This document shows, one piece after another, positions 1-8,636 of a stretch of DNA of 64,000 bases; positions within the stretch are counted from its first letter, which is position 1; every line of letters starts with the position of its first letter. Position numbers and translations under genes: made by a program. The stretch comes from Murinocardiopsis flavida. Lineage in GTDB: Bacteria > Actinomycetota > Actinomycetes > Streptosporangiales > Streptosporangiaceae. The stretch spans positions 248,001 through 312,000 of the forward strand of contig NZ_PYGA01000001.1 in NCBI RefSeq assembly GCF_003014485.1, written 5' to 3'. The notes under the pieces are model-generated. The model made no database searches and was not told the origin of the DNA. It saw only the letters and a list, made by a program, of their open reading frames with translations.

Positions 1-723
1 ATGACCACCGGGCTGTTCGACCTGCTCGACCCGGAGGAGCAGCGCTTCGTCGTCGGCCACGAGGTCGGCCACATCCTGTCGGGGCACGCGGTGTACCGCA
101 CGATGCTGCTGGCGCTCATCCAGCTCGCCGCCCGCGTCGCGTGGATCCCCCTCGGCTACATCGGCATCCGCGCCATCGTGGCGGCCCTGGAGGAGTGGTA
201 CCGCAAGTCGGAACTGTCGTGCGACCGCGCCGGCGTGCTGGCCTGCCAGTCCCCCGAGGCCGGCAAGCGCGCGCTGATGAAGATGGCCGGCGGCTCCCGC
301 CTCGCCGAGATGAACTCCGACGCGTTCCGCGACCAGGCCAAGGAGTACGACCGCGGCGGCGACGCCCGCGACGGCCTCCTCAAGCTGCTCAACCTCATCG
401 GCCAGACCCACCCGTTCGCCGTCGTCCGCTTCGCCGAGCTCGACCGGTGGATCGAGGACGGCTCCTACCGCCGCATCCTCAACGGCGACTACCCCCGCCG
501 CGACACCGACCGCGACGCCTCCGTCGGCGAGGAGGCGCGCAACGCCGCCAACTCCTACAAGGAGTCGTGGGAGCGCACCACCGACCCGTTCGTCGGCACC
601 CTGCGCGACGTCGCCGGGAGCGCGGCGAACGCGGGCGGCAAGCTGTTCGACTCGGTGGCCGACCGCTGGAAGAACGGCGGCGGACGCGGCGGCGACAGCA
701 GCAGCGACCAGAACCAGCGCTAG
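1..723 (+). CDS. M48-family zinc metallopeptidase, 5' end outside the window
   Basis: The reading frame is open from the first base, and the first ATG lies just before the catalytic helix, so the true start is probably upstream. The zinc-binding motif HEVGH sits at residues 20-24, inside FVVGHEVGHILSGHA. A hydrophobic stretch follows at about 34-62. A downstream Glu in the ELSCDRAG segment (about residue 72) fits the third zinc ligand of M48 peptidases. The C-terminal 60 residues are charged and rich in Gly and Ser. M48 proteases such as HtpX are membrane-associated and degrade misfolded membrane proteins. Substrate unknown. Family assignment is secure; the start is not. Confidence 0.85.
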   Translation: MTTGLFDLLDPEEQRFVVGHEVGHILSGHAVYRTMLLALIQLAARVAWIPLGYIGIRAIVAALEEWYRKSELSCDRAGVLACQSPEAGKRALMKMAGGSRLAEMNSDAFRDQAKEYDRGGDARDGLLKLLNLIGQTHPFAVVRFAELDRWIEDGSYRRILNGDYPRRDTDRDASVGEEARNAANSYKESWERTTDPFVGTLRDVAGSAANAGGKLFDSVADRWKNGGGRGGDSSSDQNQR

Positions 724-1004
724 CGAGTCCGCGGTCGCGACCGGGCCTCGGTGGTGGCCGGGGCGCGGTAGCGACCAGGGCGCGCGGCCGACCCGGACCC
801 GTCGTGGGATTAGCCGGGCCGCCCCGCGGGCCCTGGCCGGAACCGGCCGGGGGTGCCACCCACCGCGTCCGGGGCGGCGGCCGCCGCTCTGACCGGCGCA
901 CCCTCGCGGCCCGGCGGCCGCACGGCACCCGGTGGATCAGCGACCGGCCTGGGCTAGCATGCCTCGACGCCCTCCCCCCGAGGGGCAAGCCGAGGAGCTT
1001 ACCC

Positions 1005-2381
1005 ATGCGCGCGCTGAAGATCCCTCTGTCGGCCCTGCGGCTCGCCGCGGTGTTCGCGGTGCCGCTCGCGGTCTGGTTCGGTTTCGGGGAGTTCTCCCGG
1101 ACCTGCCTCACCCTGCTGGGCGGCTACCTGTCGCAGGACGCCGACTCCCTCGTCCGCCAGACCCTCAACGTCCTCGTGTTCACCGTCCTCGTCATGGCGA
1201 CCGCCGTGTCCTCGCTGGGGATGCTGTACACGCTCCGCAGCGGGATCGCGCTCCCCCGCGGGGCCGCGCGCCACCGCAGGCAGGGGTTCTTCGAGGTCCT
1301 GAGCCGCACCATGATGCCGTTCGTGCTGCTGTACGTGCTGTGGGGGCAGCTGATCTCCGACGTCGGCGCGTTCGACCAGGCGCGGGTGGCGGAGGAGGTC
1401 GCGCTCACCACCTACGGCCGCGGCGAGACCGCCGCCCCCGCCGGCATCGTCACCGACCTGCGGGTGGCCGTCGCGGCGGCGTGCGCGGCCCTCGTCCTGC
1501 GCATGCTGCTGGAGCACCTGCACCGGCGGCGCGGCGGCGTGCTCCCCACTGTCGGCGCCGCCTTCTGCGAGACCGCGTTCACCCTCTTCGCCGTGAGTTC
1601 GCTGAGCCGGCTGATGGGCCGGTTCAACGGCTGGCTCGACCAGCGGGTCGCCGTCCGTGCGGCGGGCGACGTGTGGGAGTCCGCGATAGCGCTGGTCCCG
1701 GGGCTGCCCGAGGTCTTCGCCTGGCTGTCGGACTCCTGGCCGGACATCTCCAGCGGCATCGCGCTGCCATTGGTGTGGCTGATGATCGCCACCCTGGTCT
1801 ACGGCGTCGACATCGAGAGCTACCCGCACTCCTTCGCCGCGCGGCACTGGAGCGCGGCACGCGACCGCATGGGCGCCGCGCCGACCCACCTGCACCGCGC
1901 GATCGCCACAGGCACCCGCGGCGGGTGGGAGAAGTACGGGCCGGTGCTGCACGCCTTCCGGTTCCTGGCCGGTGCGGGGATGCCGGTCCTCGCGGCGTTC
2001 GTCCTCTGCTACAGCCTCGCCGAGTACGCCGCGCAGTGGCTGTGGCTGCTGGCGACCGAGCTGATCGGCCCGCACGAGGCCACCTGGTGGTACGTCGCCA
2101 TCGGGCCGCTGGACGTCGGGCGCGACCTGGTCGCGGCGGTGCTCACCACGACCGTCCTCGGCGCAGCGGTGCACGTCGTCCTCGAACCGAACATCGGGGC
2201 GGGCGAGACCCGGCGGCGGAGCGGCCCGCGCACCCCGCCGGGCGAGGGCGCCCCGGGGGACGGCGCCGCGCGGGTCGACATCCCGAGGGACGACACCCCG
2301 CTCACCCGCGCATCCGCAGGGAGTGCGTCCACGGCGGGGACTCCCCCGGCTCCAGGATCGGCGCCTTCGGAGACACGGTGA
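1005..2381 (+). CDS. Polytopic membrane protein, unknown function
   Basis: 458 residues starting at the ATG at 1005, preceded by a GAGGAG-like ribosome-binding site at 992-997. The same frame is open far upstream, but the amphipathic start MRALKIPLSALRLAAVFAVP marks the real N-terminus. About eight hydrophobic segments are visible, near residues 5-22, 50-72, 100-116, 148-166, 176-196, 248-266, 318-350 and 355-378. The C-terminal 70 residues are polar, rich in Pro, Gly and Arg, and probably cytoplasmic. I recognise no family. Its last 80 bp overlap, tail to tail, the 3' end of the minus-strand gene at 2302-2982, so either stop could be affected by drift in the disordered tails. Confidence 0.75.
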   Translation: MRALKIPLSALRLAAVFAVPLAVWFGFGEFSRTCLTLLGGYLSQDADSLVRQTLNVLVFTVLVMATAVSSLGMLYTLRSGIALPRGAARHRRQGFFEVLSRTMMPFVLLYVLWGQLISDVGAFDQARVAEEVALTTYGRGETAAPAGIVTDLRVAVAAACAALVLRMLLEHLHRRRGGVLPTVGAAFCETAFTLFAVSSLSRLMGRFNGWLDQRVAVRAAGDVWESAIALVPGLPEVFAWLSDSWPDISSGIALPLVWLMIATLVYGVDIESYPHSFAARHWSAARDRMGAAPTHLHRAIATGTRGGWEKYGPVLHAFRFLAGAGMPVLAAFVLCYSLAEYAAQWLWLLATELIGPHEATWWYVAIGPLDVGRDLVAAVLTTTVLGAAVHVVLEPNIGAGETRRRSGPRTPPGEGAPGDGAARVDIPRDDTPLTRASAGSASTAGTPPAPGSAPSETR

Positions 2382-2982
2382 GCACCACGTCGATGTCGTC
2401 GGCGACCTGTTCGGGGATGTCGCCCCACACGCGCAGGACCACCGGCTGCCTCTCGACGTCGACACGCCGGTACGCCTCGAAGCCGGGCACCGCGCCCCAG
2501 CGGCGGTCGTCGGTGTCGGCGAAGTCGACGGTCGTCATCTTCCCCTTGTCGCCGTACGACGACTCCCTGACGATGCGGTCGATCCGGTCGGTGTCGCCGG
2601 TGATCTCGATCAGCGCCTCGCGCTGGGCCCAGCCCTTCGGGGCCCCCTGTCCCGCGATCGGCTCGTCCGGCTCGGCCGGGGCCCTGACGAGGCGCCACGT
2701 CAGCCCCTTGTAGCGCGCCGAGCCGTCGGCACCGGCGTCCGTGATGTCCTCACCCTGCATGTGCCGCCGGGTGTCGGCGATGTCGGAGCGCATCCGCAGC
2801 GCGATGGTGCCGCCGATGAGCAGCACAGCGGCGAGGACCAGGGCGGTGCCGCGCAGGATGCGGCGCCCGATGCCGCGCCGGCGGCGGCCGGCGCGGCGCG
2901 CGGCGGGGACCGCCGCGGGCACGAGGGGGTCCGCTGCCGACGGCGTCGACGGCGGGGCGGTGCGCGGCTCGTGCTGGTTCAC
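2302..2982 (-). CDS. Single-span membrane-anchored protein, third gene of a coupled operon
   Basis: 226 residues. The GTG at 2982 overlaps the TGA of the upstream gene in a GTGA junction, which fixes the start and implies translational coupling. A Pro/Ala/Arg-rich cytoplasmic N-terminus of about 45 residues is followed by one membrane helix (LRGTALVLAAVLLIGGTIAL). The rest is a polar extracytoplasmic domain of about 150 residues. Its pattern (YKGLTWRLVRAP, then ALIEITGD, then a proline-rich end) resembles an Ig-like beta-sandwich. No catalytic motif is seen. It is related in layout to the two genes upstream and probably acts with them. Confidence 0.7.
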   Translation of the reverse strand: MNQHEPRTAPPSTPSAADPLVPAAVPAARRAGRRRRGIGRRILRGTALVLAAVLLIGGTIALRMRSDIADTRRHMQGEDITDAGADGSARYKGLTWRLVRAPAEPDEPIAGQGAPKGWAQREALIEITGDTDRIDRIVRESSYGDKGKMTTVDFADTDDRRWGAVPGFEAYRRVDVERQPVVLRVWGDIPEQVADDIDVVLTVSPKAPILEPGESPPWTHSLRMRG

Positions 2983-3635
2983 TCGTACTCCGGCAGTTCG
3001 TAGGCGTCGCGCGCATCGCGCGCCGACTCCGCGTCGAGCCCGAGGTCGACCTCGACGCCCGGGGCGAGGCGGGCGTCCTGCCACGGCAGCCCGGTGAACT
3101 CCTCGTCGATCAGCCCGGGAGGGTCGGTCAGGCGCATGCGCAGACCGTCGAGGTCCTCGGGCGGAACGTCGAACACGAACGTGACGCCCATGGCCCGGCC
3201 CATGGGCACCTGGTCGCCGCGCTCGGCGGGCGGGAGGAACGCGCCCGATCCGGTGCGCATCTCCACCCCGTCGGCGGTGATCGCCCGCGCACCGTCGATG
3301 GGGTCGGTGAGCGCGCGCCGGGTCGCGGTGGTGCGGCCCTGCACGATCACCCAGACGAGGTCGGTTTTGAACAGCCGCTTCGATGCGACGGTGTCGCTGA
3401 AGCCCGTGTCGGGGCGGGTGCGCACCGCCTTGGCGAGCACCACCTTGTCGGCGGTGAAGGTGAAGTCGAGGGTGCCGAGCTTCTCGCCGACGGCGCCGCT
3501 GTCGCCGAGCGGGCGGTAGCGCTCCTCGTAGGTCGGCATGGCATCGCGCACCGCCAGGGTCGCGGCCAGGGCGGCGACCGTGAAGACGGCGCCCGCGCAC
3601 GCGCGGACCCACCGCATGACGGCGGCTCCGTTCAC
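2979..3635 (-). CDS. Single-span extracytoplasmic protein, second gene of the coupled operon
   Basis: 218 residues. Its ATG at 3635 overlaps the preceding stop (ATGA), and its own stop overlaps the next start. The N-terminal helix (about residues 8-28, ACAGAVFTVAALAATLAV) is an uncleaved signal anchor. It is followed by a beta-rich soluble domain with the segments LDFTFTADKVVLAKAVR and DLVWVIVQGR. This resembles the spacing of small DUF4352-like beta-sandwich domains, but I cannot assign it firmly. No cysteine pair or enzyme motif is visible. The three genes form one transcription unit reading leftwards from 4318. Confidence 0.7.
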   Translation of the reverse strand: MNGAAVMRWVRACAGAVFTVAALAATLAVRDAMPTYEERYRPLGDSGAVGEKLGTLDFTFTADKVVLAKAVRTRPDTGFSDTVASKRLFKTDLVWVIVQGRTTATRRALTDPIDGARAITADGVEMRTGSGAFLPPAERGDQVPMGRAMGVTFVFDVPPEDLDGLRMRLTDPPGLIDEEFTGLPWQDARLAPGVEVDLGLDAESARDARDAYELPEYE

Positions 3636-4318
3636 CTCTCCTCCTCGACCGGGGTCACGACCTGGAACGCCATCCTCGGTCGCGGATCGTCGGAGCCCTC
3701 CAGCGGGCCGTCGTGATCGTCCTCAAGCTCGGGCAGCCAGTAATCGGGGATGTCGTAGAAGTCGACGCCGCGCGGTTCGTAGGTGGCGAGCTCCACCGTG
3801 ACCTCCTCGGGCGGCTCACGGTCGGCGGGAAGGAGCCACTCGGTGTGGAACCCGACCTCGACCTGTGCGGGGAAGTAGAACTCCCGCCGGTCGGAGCTGC
3901 GCACACTCAGCCCGTAGGAGTTGAAGTAGTCGTCCTCTCCGGCGCGCACCTTCATGCGGGGGATCAGGACCTTCTCGCCCTCCTCATGCGTCGAGGTGCC
4001 CAGGTAGTTCATGGGGTCGTAGACCTTGGTGTCCAGGTTGGTCACGCGCATCTCCAGGCGGATGATGCGCTGCGGTTCGGTGATCTTCCTGGCCTCGGCC
4101 TCCGGGGAGTCGGGGTCGAGCCGCCCGGCTTCGACGGCGCGGACGACCTTGGCGGTGAACGCGCCCTGGTCGATCTCCGCGCCGGGGGCGATCCGCTCGG
4201 GCCCTTCCTCGGGCGCCTTGTCGAACCCGCCGAGGGCCCACACCGCCCCCATCCCTGCCGCGAGCACGCCGACGACCCCGATGGCGAGGGGGCGCGTGAC
4301 GCGGGAATCGGAGAGCAC
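3632..4318 (-). CDS. Single-span extracytoplasmic protein, first gene of the coupled operon
   Basis: 228 residues from the GTG at 4318; the frame is open further upstream, but that part is low-complexity Pro/Arg. One membrane helix lies at about residues 9-30 (PLAIGVVGVLAAGMGAVWAL). The following domain alternates hydrophobic residues and ends in an acidic tail rich in Asp and Glu. Segments such as IIRLEMRVTNLDTKVYDP look like the conserved strand pair of extracytoplasmic Ig-like (DUF4352-type) domains that stabilise or modulate membrane proteins. It is the promoter-proximal gene of the operon. Function unknown. Confidence 0.7.
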   Translation of the reverse strand: MLSDSRVTRPLAIGVVGVLAAGMGAVWALGGFDKAPEEGPERIAPGAEIDQGAFTAKVVRAVEAGRLDPDSPEAEARKITEPQRIIRLEMRVTNLDTKVYDPMNYLGTSTHEEGEKVLIPRMKVRAGEDDYFNSYGLSVRSSDRREFYFPAQVEVGFHTEWLLPADREPPEEVTVELATYEPRGVDFYDIPDYWLPELEDDHDGPLEGSDDPRPRMAFQVVTPVEEER

Positions 4319-4380
4319 ACCGCGATGGTAGAGAAGCCCGCCCCCGTTGGAAAGCGAGCTTCCGGCGACGGCCGCGGCCG

Positions 4381-4560
4381 GATGCGGACCGGGCGGCTCC
4401 GCCGCGCGTTCCGGAGACGGCCCGGGCCGAATGCGGACACCGGGCCGGAGGCCGGGTGAGGCGGTATGCGAGCGGGCCGGAGTCCAAGCGGGCCGGGATG
4501 AGGGCCGGGCCGGAGTCCGGGCGGGGCGGGATGCGTCAGGGCCGGGATGCGGGCGGGCCG
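4381..4560. repeat. Degenerate GC-rich short repeats between operon and TetR gene
   Basis: The spacer is built from variations on gggccggagtcc and gccgggatgcggg, each seen two or more times with changing spacers. No ORF or clear hairpin is supported here. It resembles the other short-repeat intergenic tracts of this window. Confidence 0.5.
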
Positions 4561-4574
4561 CTCCCCGTGCGCGG

Positions 4575-5249
4575 TCAGGTGCCGGGCGGCGGGGGTTCCC
4601 AGCGCTCCGAGAAGAGTTCGTAGCCCGGCGGGGCCCCGGGGAGCGGGCGCGGGGCAGGCGCGCGCAGGCCGTCGAGCGCGATGGCGGTGATCCTGGCCCT
4701 GGAGTTGCGGGCGGCCTCGACAAGGTCCGGCCGCCCCTGCCGGCCGAGCTGTTCGAGCAGCGGCGACCTGCCGAGTTGTTCGAGCAGGAGGTGCAGGTCG
4801 ATGACCGTGACGTCGCTCCTCAGCACGCCCGCCGCGTGCGCACGCTCCACCAGCAGCGCCGCGGCGGCGTCGGACCGGGTGTTCTTGTCGGCCATCTCCT
4901 CGGTGATCTCGATCATCCCGGCGATGGGTCCGAGCGAGCCGGAGCCCAGCGCTACGCCGGTGGTCACGTAGTGCGCCAGGCCCTCCCACGGGTCGTCGTG
5001 GGCGAGGCCGTCCTCGGCGGCCGCGAGCCACTGGTCGAGCGACACCGCGCAAAGGTGCTGGAACAGCTCGCTCTTCGTGCGGTAGCGGCGGTACAGCGTG
5101 CCGATCCCGACCCCCGCACGCGCTGCGATGGCGGCGACGGAGGCGTGCGCGCCGTCCTCGGCGAGGACATCATGCGCCGCGCGGAGCAGAGCGCGGTCGT
5201 TGGCCTCGGCGTCGACCCGCCGGTGGGCCCTGCGTGCTGGCTTCGTCAT
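4575..5249 (-). CDS. TetR/AcrR-family transcriptional regulator
   Basis: 224 residues from the ATG at 5249 (a GTG directly before it is an alternative). The N-terminal DNA-binding domain (about 15-62) contains the canonical helix-turn-helix VAAIAARAGVGIGTLYRRYR. The C-terminal ligand domain is divergent, as usual in the family, and includes a local duplication (LEQLGRSPLLEQLGRQGRPD). TetR proteins dimerise on palindromes and release DNA on ligand binding. Two near-identical 17-bp palindromes lie immediately upstream (5270-5317), consistent with autorepression. The target may also include the plus-strand gene at 5485. Ligand unknown. Confidence 0.9.
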   Translation of the reverse strand: MTKPARRAHRRVDAEANDRALLRAAHDVLAEDGAHASVAAIAARAGVGIGTLYRRYRTKSELFQHLCAVSLDQWLAAAEDGLAHDDPWEGLAHYVTTGVALGSGSLGPIAGMIEITEEMADKNTRSDAAAALLVERAHAAGVLRSDVTVIDLHLLLEQLGRSPLLEQLGRQGRPDLVEAARNSRARITAIALDGLRAPAPRPLPGAPPGYELFSERWEPPPPGT

Positions 5250-5269
5250 CACCGGGATCCTATCCCTTG

Positions 5270-5317
5270 CGGAGCGATTCGCTCCGCTATAGCCTCAAAG
5301 CGGAACGAAACGCTCCG
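5270..5317. promoter_or_regulatory. Paired TetR operator candidates
   Basis: Two 17-bp sites, cggagcgattcgctccg (5270-5286) and cggaacgaaacgctccg (5301-5317), match at 14 of 17 positions and are each dyad-symmetric. Their centres are 31 bp apart, about three helical turns. They lie 21-68 bp upstream of the TetR start, where autoregulatory operators are normally found. Confidence 0.65.
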
Positions 5318-5365
5318 GAAAAGATGGGAAGCGCGGCCGCCGCGCTTCCGCCGGGGGCGCACGAC

Positions 5366-5433
5366 AGCACGGACCACGCACGGACCACGCATGACGGCCC
5401 GTGCACGGTCCACGCACGACGGCCCGCGCACGG
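5366..5433. repeat. Short tandem and direct repeats upstream of SnoaL-like gene
   Basis: An 11-bp unit, cacggaccacg, is tandemly duplicated at 5366-5376 and 5377-5387. An 18-bp unit beginning gacggcccg is repeated at 5391-5408 and 5416-5433 with one mismatch. They separate the TetR operators from the gene at 5485. Confidence 0.6.
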
Positions 5434-5484
5434 TCGGCGGACTACGCGACCTATGCGGACCACGCGGACTATTGGGGGTTCACG

Positions 5485-5919
5485 ATGACCGAAACACCGA
5501 CCACCGCAGAGGCGCAGGGCGCCGCGGAGGCAGAGGACGCCGAGACTGCGATCCGCCGGCTCGTCGCTGACGCGGAGCGGCACCAGACCGACCTCGGGCT
5601 GATCGACCTGCACACACCCGACACGGCGATCGTGAACATCGCGGGCCGCCGGGTCCTCAGCGGGGACAACCTCAGGCAGGCCATGGCAGCGGCCCTGGCG
5701 TCGCCGATGGCGAAGGTGCTGACCCGGGTGGAGATCGAGGACATCCGCTTCACCCGGCCCGACGTCGCCGTCGTGAGCTGCGTCAAGCACGTCTCCGACG
5801 AACGCGACCCCGGCTCCGCGCCGCTGCCGTCGACCGGCAGCCTCACCTACGTCCTCGTACGCGACGACGGCACGTGGCGAATCGCCCTGGCACAGACCAC
5901 CCCTATCGCGGGCACCTGA
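5485..5919 (+). CDS. SgcJ/EcaC-type SnoaL-like (NTF2 fold) protein
   Basis: 144 residues from the ATG at 5485. After a 15-residue Ala/Glu-rich leader comes a single NTF2-like domain, with the features AIRRLVADAERHQTDLGLID at the start, VNIAGRRVLSGDNLRQAM in the middle, and LTYVLVRDDGTWRIALAQTT at the end. The closing strand is characteristic of SgcJ/EcaC and SnoaL-like proteins. Members occur in antibiotic clusters and as stand-alone proteins of unknown activity; no biosynthetic cluster is visible here. It is divergent from the TetR gene and separated from it by 235 bp of operators and repeats, so it may be a TetR target. Confidence 0.75.
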   Translation: MTETPTTAEAQGAAEAEDAETAIRRLVADAERHQTDLGLIDLHTPDTAIVNIAGRRVLSGDNLRQAMAAALASPMAKVLTRVEIEDIRFTRPDVAVVSCVKHVSDERDPGSAPLPSTGSLTYVLVRDDGTWRIALAQTTPIAGT

Positions 5920-6081
5920 CCGGGGCCCGGTCTCGTGTCGGGGGCGCGGGCCGAGAGCGTCCTTGTGCGCAGCGGACCTGGGCAGGGCTGCCGTTGAGCC
6001 TGCGCAGCAGCGTCGGCCGAACGGACGCCGGAGGTTCGGCGACCGGGTCGTCCCGCAGTCTCCGGACTGGACGAGGAGGGG

Positions 6082-7341
6082 CTACCGGAGGTGGCCGTCG
6101 CCGGTCACCACGTACTTGGTCGACGTCATCTCCGGCAGCCCCATGGGCCCGCGCGCGTGCAGCTTCTGGGTGGAGATGCCGATCTCGGCGCCGAACCCGA
6201 ACTCGCCGCCGTCGGTGAACCGGGTGGAGGCGTTCACCATCACCGCGGCGGAGTCGACCCGCGCGACGAACCGGCGCGCCGCCGACTGCGACTCGGTGAC
6301 GATCGCCTCGGTGTGGTCGGTGGAGTAGCGGCGGATGTGCGCCACCGCCTCGTCCAGGGAGTCGACCACCTTCACGGCGAGGTCGGCCGACAGGTACTCG
6401 GTCGACCAGTCGGCGTCGTTCGCCGCGACCACGTTCTCGGCGTCGAGTGCGTGCACCCGCTCGTCGCCGTGCACTGTCACCCCCCGTTCCCGCAGCTCCG
6501 GGAGCAGCAGCGGCAGGAACTTCCCGTAGACCGAGGCGTGGACGAGCAGGGTCTCGGCGGTGTTGCAGGTCGACAGCCGCTGCGTCTTGGAGTTCAGCGT
6601 GATGGCGACCGCCTTGCGCAGGTCGGCGTCCGCGTCCACGTACACGTGGCAGTTGCCGGCCCCGGTCTCGATGACGGGGACCGTCGAGCCCTCCACCACG
6701 GCTTGGATGAGCGCGGCCCCGCCGCGCGGGATCAGCACGTCCACGAGGCCGCGCGCCCGCATCAGGTGCTGCGCGGAGTCGCGCCCGGTGCCGGGCACGA
6801 GCTGCACCGCGTCCACCGGGACCTCGGTGTCCGCGAGAGCCGCGCGCAGCACCTCGGCGATGCGCGAGTTGGAGGAGTACGCCGACGACGAGCCGCGCAG
6901 CAGCGCGGCGTTGCCGCTTTTCAGGCAGAGGGCCGCGGCGTCGACGGTGACGTTGGGGCGTCCCTCGTAGATGATGCCGATGACACCGAGAGGCACTCGG
7001 ACCTGGCGCAGTTCGAGCCCGTTGGGCAGGGTCCGGCCGCGCACCACCTCCCCGACGGGGTCGGGGAGGTCGCAGACGTCGCGTACCGCGTCGGCGATGT
7101 CGTTCACGCGCTCGACGGTGAGGGCGAGGCGGTCGACCATCGCCTCGCTCTCCCCGTTGTCGCGGGCGCGGGCGACGTCGTCGGCGTTCGCCGCGACGAT
7201 CGACGCGGACTCGGCGACGAGGGCGTCTGCGATCGCCAGCAGGGCGGCGTCCTTCGCGGCCCTGCTGAGGGGCGCGAGGTCGGCGGCGGCGTCCTTGGCG
7301 CGCTCCGCGACCAGGCGGACGTCCCTCTCGGTGTCACTCAT
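6082..7341 (-). CDS. proA: Gamma-glutamyl phosphate reductase
   Basis: 419 residues, the usual family length. It reduces gamma-glutamyl phosphate to glutamate semialdehyde with NADPH, the second step of proline synthesis. The aldehyde-dehydrogenase-type catalytic Cys is C259 in [15 protein letters not shown]. Other family signatures are [20 protein letters not shown] near residue 124 and [20 protein letters not shown] near the C-terminus. In Streptomyces proA follows proB directly; here proB lies at 24730-25902 with about 17.4 kb of accessory genes between. The gene appears intact. It stands alone, with the next gene downstream (5485) on the opposite strand. Confidence 0.97.
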   Translation of the reverse strand: MSDTERDVRLVAERAKDAAADLAPLSRAAKDAALLAIADALVAESASIVAANADDVARARDNGESEAMVDRLALTVERVNDIADAVRDVCDLPDPVGEVVRGRTLPNGLELRQVRVPLGVIGIIYEGRPNVTVDAAALCLKSGNAALLRGSSSAYSSNSRIAEVLRAALADTEVPVDAVQLVPGTGRDSAQHLMRARGLVDVLIPRGGAALIQAVVEGSTVPVIETGAGNCHVYVDADADLRKAVAITLNSKTQRLSTCNTAETLLVHASVYGKFLPLLLPELRERGVTVHGDERVHALDAENVVAANDADWSTEYLSADLAVKVVDSLDEAVAHIRRYSTDHTEAIVTESQSAARRFVARVDSAAVMVNASTRFTDGGEFGFGAEIGISTQKLHARGPMGLPEMTSTKYVVTGDGHLR

Positions 7342-7406
7342 GGTGGGCTACTCGGCTTTCGTGCGATGGATCGGAGTCGGCGGACGCGGACTAGTGGACC
7401 AGTGGG

Positions 7407-7652
7407 CTAGAGGGCGTCGCCCCGGAGCACCCGCGCAAAGGCGGCCCACTCCGAGGCGGCAAAGGGCAGGAACCCCAGATCAGGATGCTTGGAGTCCCGA
7501 ACAGCGGCCCCAGTGGGGAGGTCGGCAACCTCGACGCAGTTGTCGCCGCTTGAGGAATACGAAGAGGTGCGGAAGGCGGGGGTGGCGTGCGCGACCTGGA
7601 CGCAGTTGTCGCCACCCGATGAGTACGAAGACTTACTGAAGTTCAGGATCAT
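7407..7652 (-). CDS. DUF397 protein with a duplicated N-terminal motif
   Basis: 81 residues; its ATG overlaps the stop of the XRE gene (ATGA). DUF397 proteins are small partners of XRE/DUF5753 regulators in actinomycetes, of the kind represented by WhiJ-associated proteins. The family core KSSYSS..NCVEVA occurs twice here, as FSKSSYSSGGDNCVQVA (residues 5-21) and FRTSSYSSSGDNCVEVA (27-43). A single copy is normal. The rest is canonical: AAVRDSKHPDLGFLPFAASEWAAFARVL. The duplication is also visible in the DNA as a repeated cgcagttgtcgcc. Confidence 0.88.
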   Translation of the reverse strand: MILNFSKSSYSSGGDNCVQVAHATPAFRTSSYSSSGDNCVEVADLPTGAAVRDSKHPDLGFLPFAASEWAAFARVLRGDAL

Positions 7653-8512
7653 TTGCCATCCCGCTGCTTATGTTCGACAGAGATTGAGTTGATCATTTCG
7701 AGAGATTCCGTCGGGCCGAGCGCCAGATTCTGGATGGCATCAAAAATCAGGACATGCCGATCGAAATAAGAGAAATCTTCGACATACAAGGCTTCGAGCC
7801 CAGTAGGAATGAAGACGACCCCTGGCTCAGGCCGAGGAAAATCGAACAAAGAGAAGGCGCCGTCCATCGCCGGATGCGCACCGATGGTATCCGGGATCAC
7901 CAGAACCGTTACCTTATAGTGTGCGGTCATCCCAGCGAGAAAATGCAATTGTGCGGCCATGGTCTCGGATGACCCGACTGTCTTTCGTAGGGCCGGTTCA
8001 TCGATCACCGCCGTCAACTGCGGCCCCCGAGGGTGATCAAGGACTCGGCGTCGGATCATCCGCGATTCGACCTTGCGGTCGATCTCCCCGGGAGGAACAA
8101 TCTGACTGGCCATGGCTACTGATGCGGCGTACTCAGGCGTTTGCAGAAGTCCCGGTATCAAGACAGATTCATAGGTTCTGATCCGGGTCGCTTCAGCCTC
8201 GAACTCCGGCAGGGGCCCAGTGAAGAGGTCCTGATATTCATGCCAATCACTGCGCCCGCGCGCCTGCTCCGACAGGCTGAGCAGATGATCACGCTCATCG
8301 CCCTGGATGTCGTAGACGTCCAGGATCGCCGCGACCTCTTTCGGGCGCGGGATCTTCCACTCATTGCGTTCGATCCGGGTGAGCTTGGTTGCGGACGACC
8401 AGCCCAACCGTCCGGTGACCTCCGCAGCGGTCAGCTTCGCGTCCGATCGCAGACGGCGAAGGGCCGCCGACAAGCGTCGGCGACGCACGCCCGGCGAGTG
8501 CCCTTCGGCCAC
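7649..8512 (-). CDS. XRE-family regulator with DUF5753 domain
   Basis: 287 residues from the GTG at 8512, which follows a strong GGAGGAGAGG ribosome-binding site; a longer frame exists but starts in Arg-rich sequence. An N-terminal helix-turn-helix (about 8-60, LTAAEVTGRLGWSSATKLTRIER) is followed by a DUF5753 domain (about 95-275; landmarks YESVLIPGLLQTPEYAA, ALRKTVG, LHFLAGM, VVFIPTGLEALYVED). Such proteins pair with DUF397 partners and act as developmental regulators or toxin-antitoxin-like modules. Base composition is less GC-rich than neighbouring core genes, fitting horizontal acquisition. It is divergent from the small gene at 8637. Confidence 0.92.
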   Translation of the reverse strand: MAEGHSPGVRRRRLSAALRRLRSDAKLTAAEVTGRLGWSSATKLTRIERNEWKIPRPKEVAAILDVYDIQGDERDHLLSLSEQARGRSDWHEYQDLFTGPLPEFEAEATRIRTYESVLIPGLLQTPEYAASVAMASQIVPPGEIDRKVESRMIRRRVLDHPRGPQLTAVIDEPALRKTVGSSETMAAQLHFLAGMTAHYKVTVLVIPDTIGAHPAMDGAFSLFDFPRPEPGVVFIPTGLEALYVEDFSYFDRHVLIFDAIQNLALGPTESLEMINSISVEHKQRDGK

Positions 8513-8636
8513 GCGGTCACCTCTCCTCCTTCTGGTGCTCCCGATCGTAGTGCGCGCAACCCGGCCGAAAAATTTGAGCGAATACCGGAGCCAGTCGGGC
8601 ACCCACGGTGCCCACCTCCCTCAAGGAGCTGCTCCC

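Noticed and set aside
1-3. ATG at the first base as a true start of the M48 gene
   Set aside because: The catalytic helix begins only about 15 residues later, too short an N-terminus for the family; an upstream start outside the window is more likely.
932-2713. A plus-strand frame overlapping the membrane protein gene in another register
   Set aside because: It is Arg/Pro-rich with no domain and runs across both strands' real genes.
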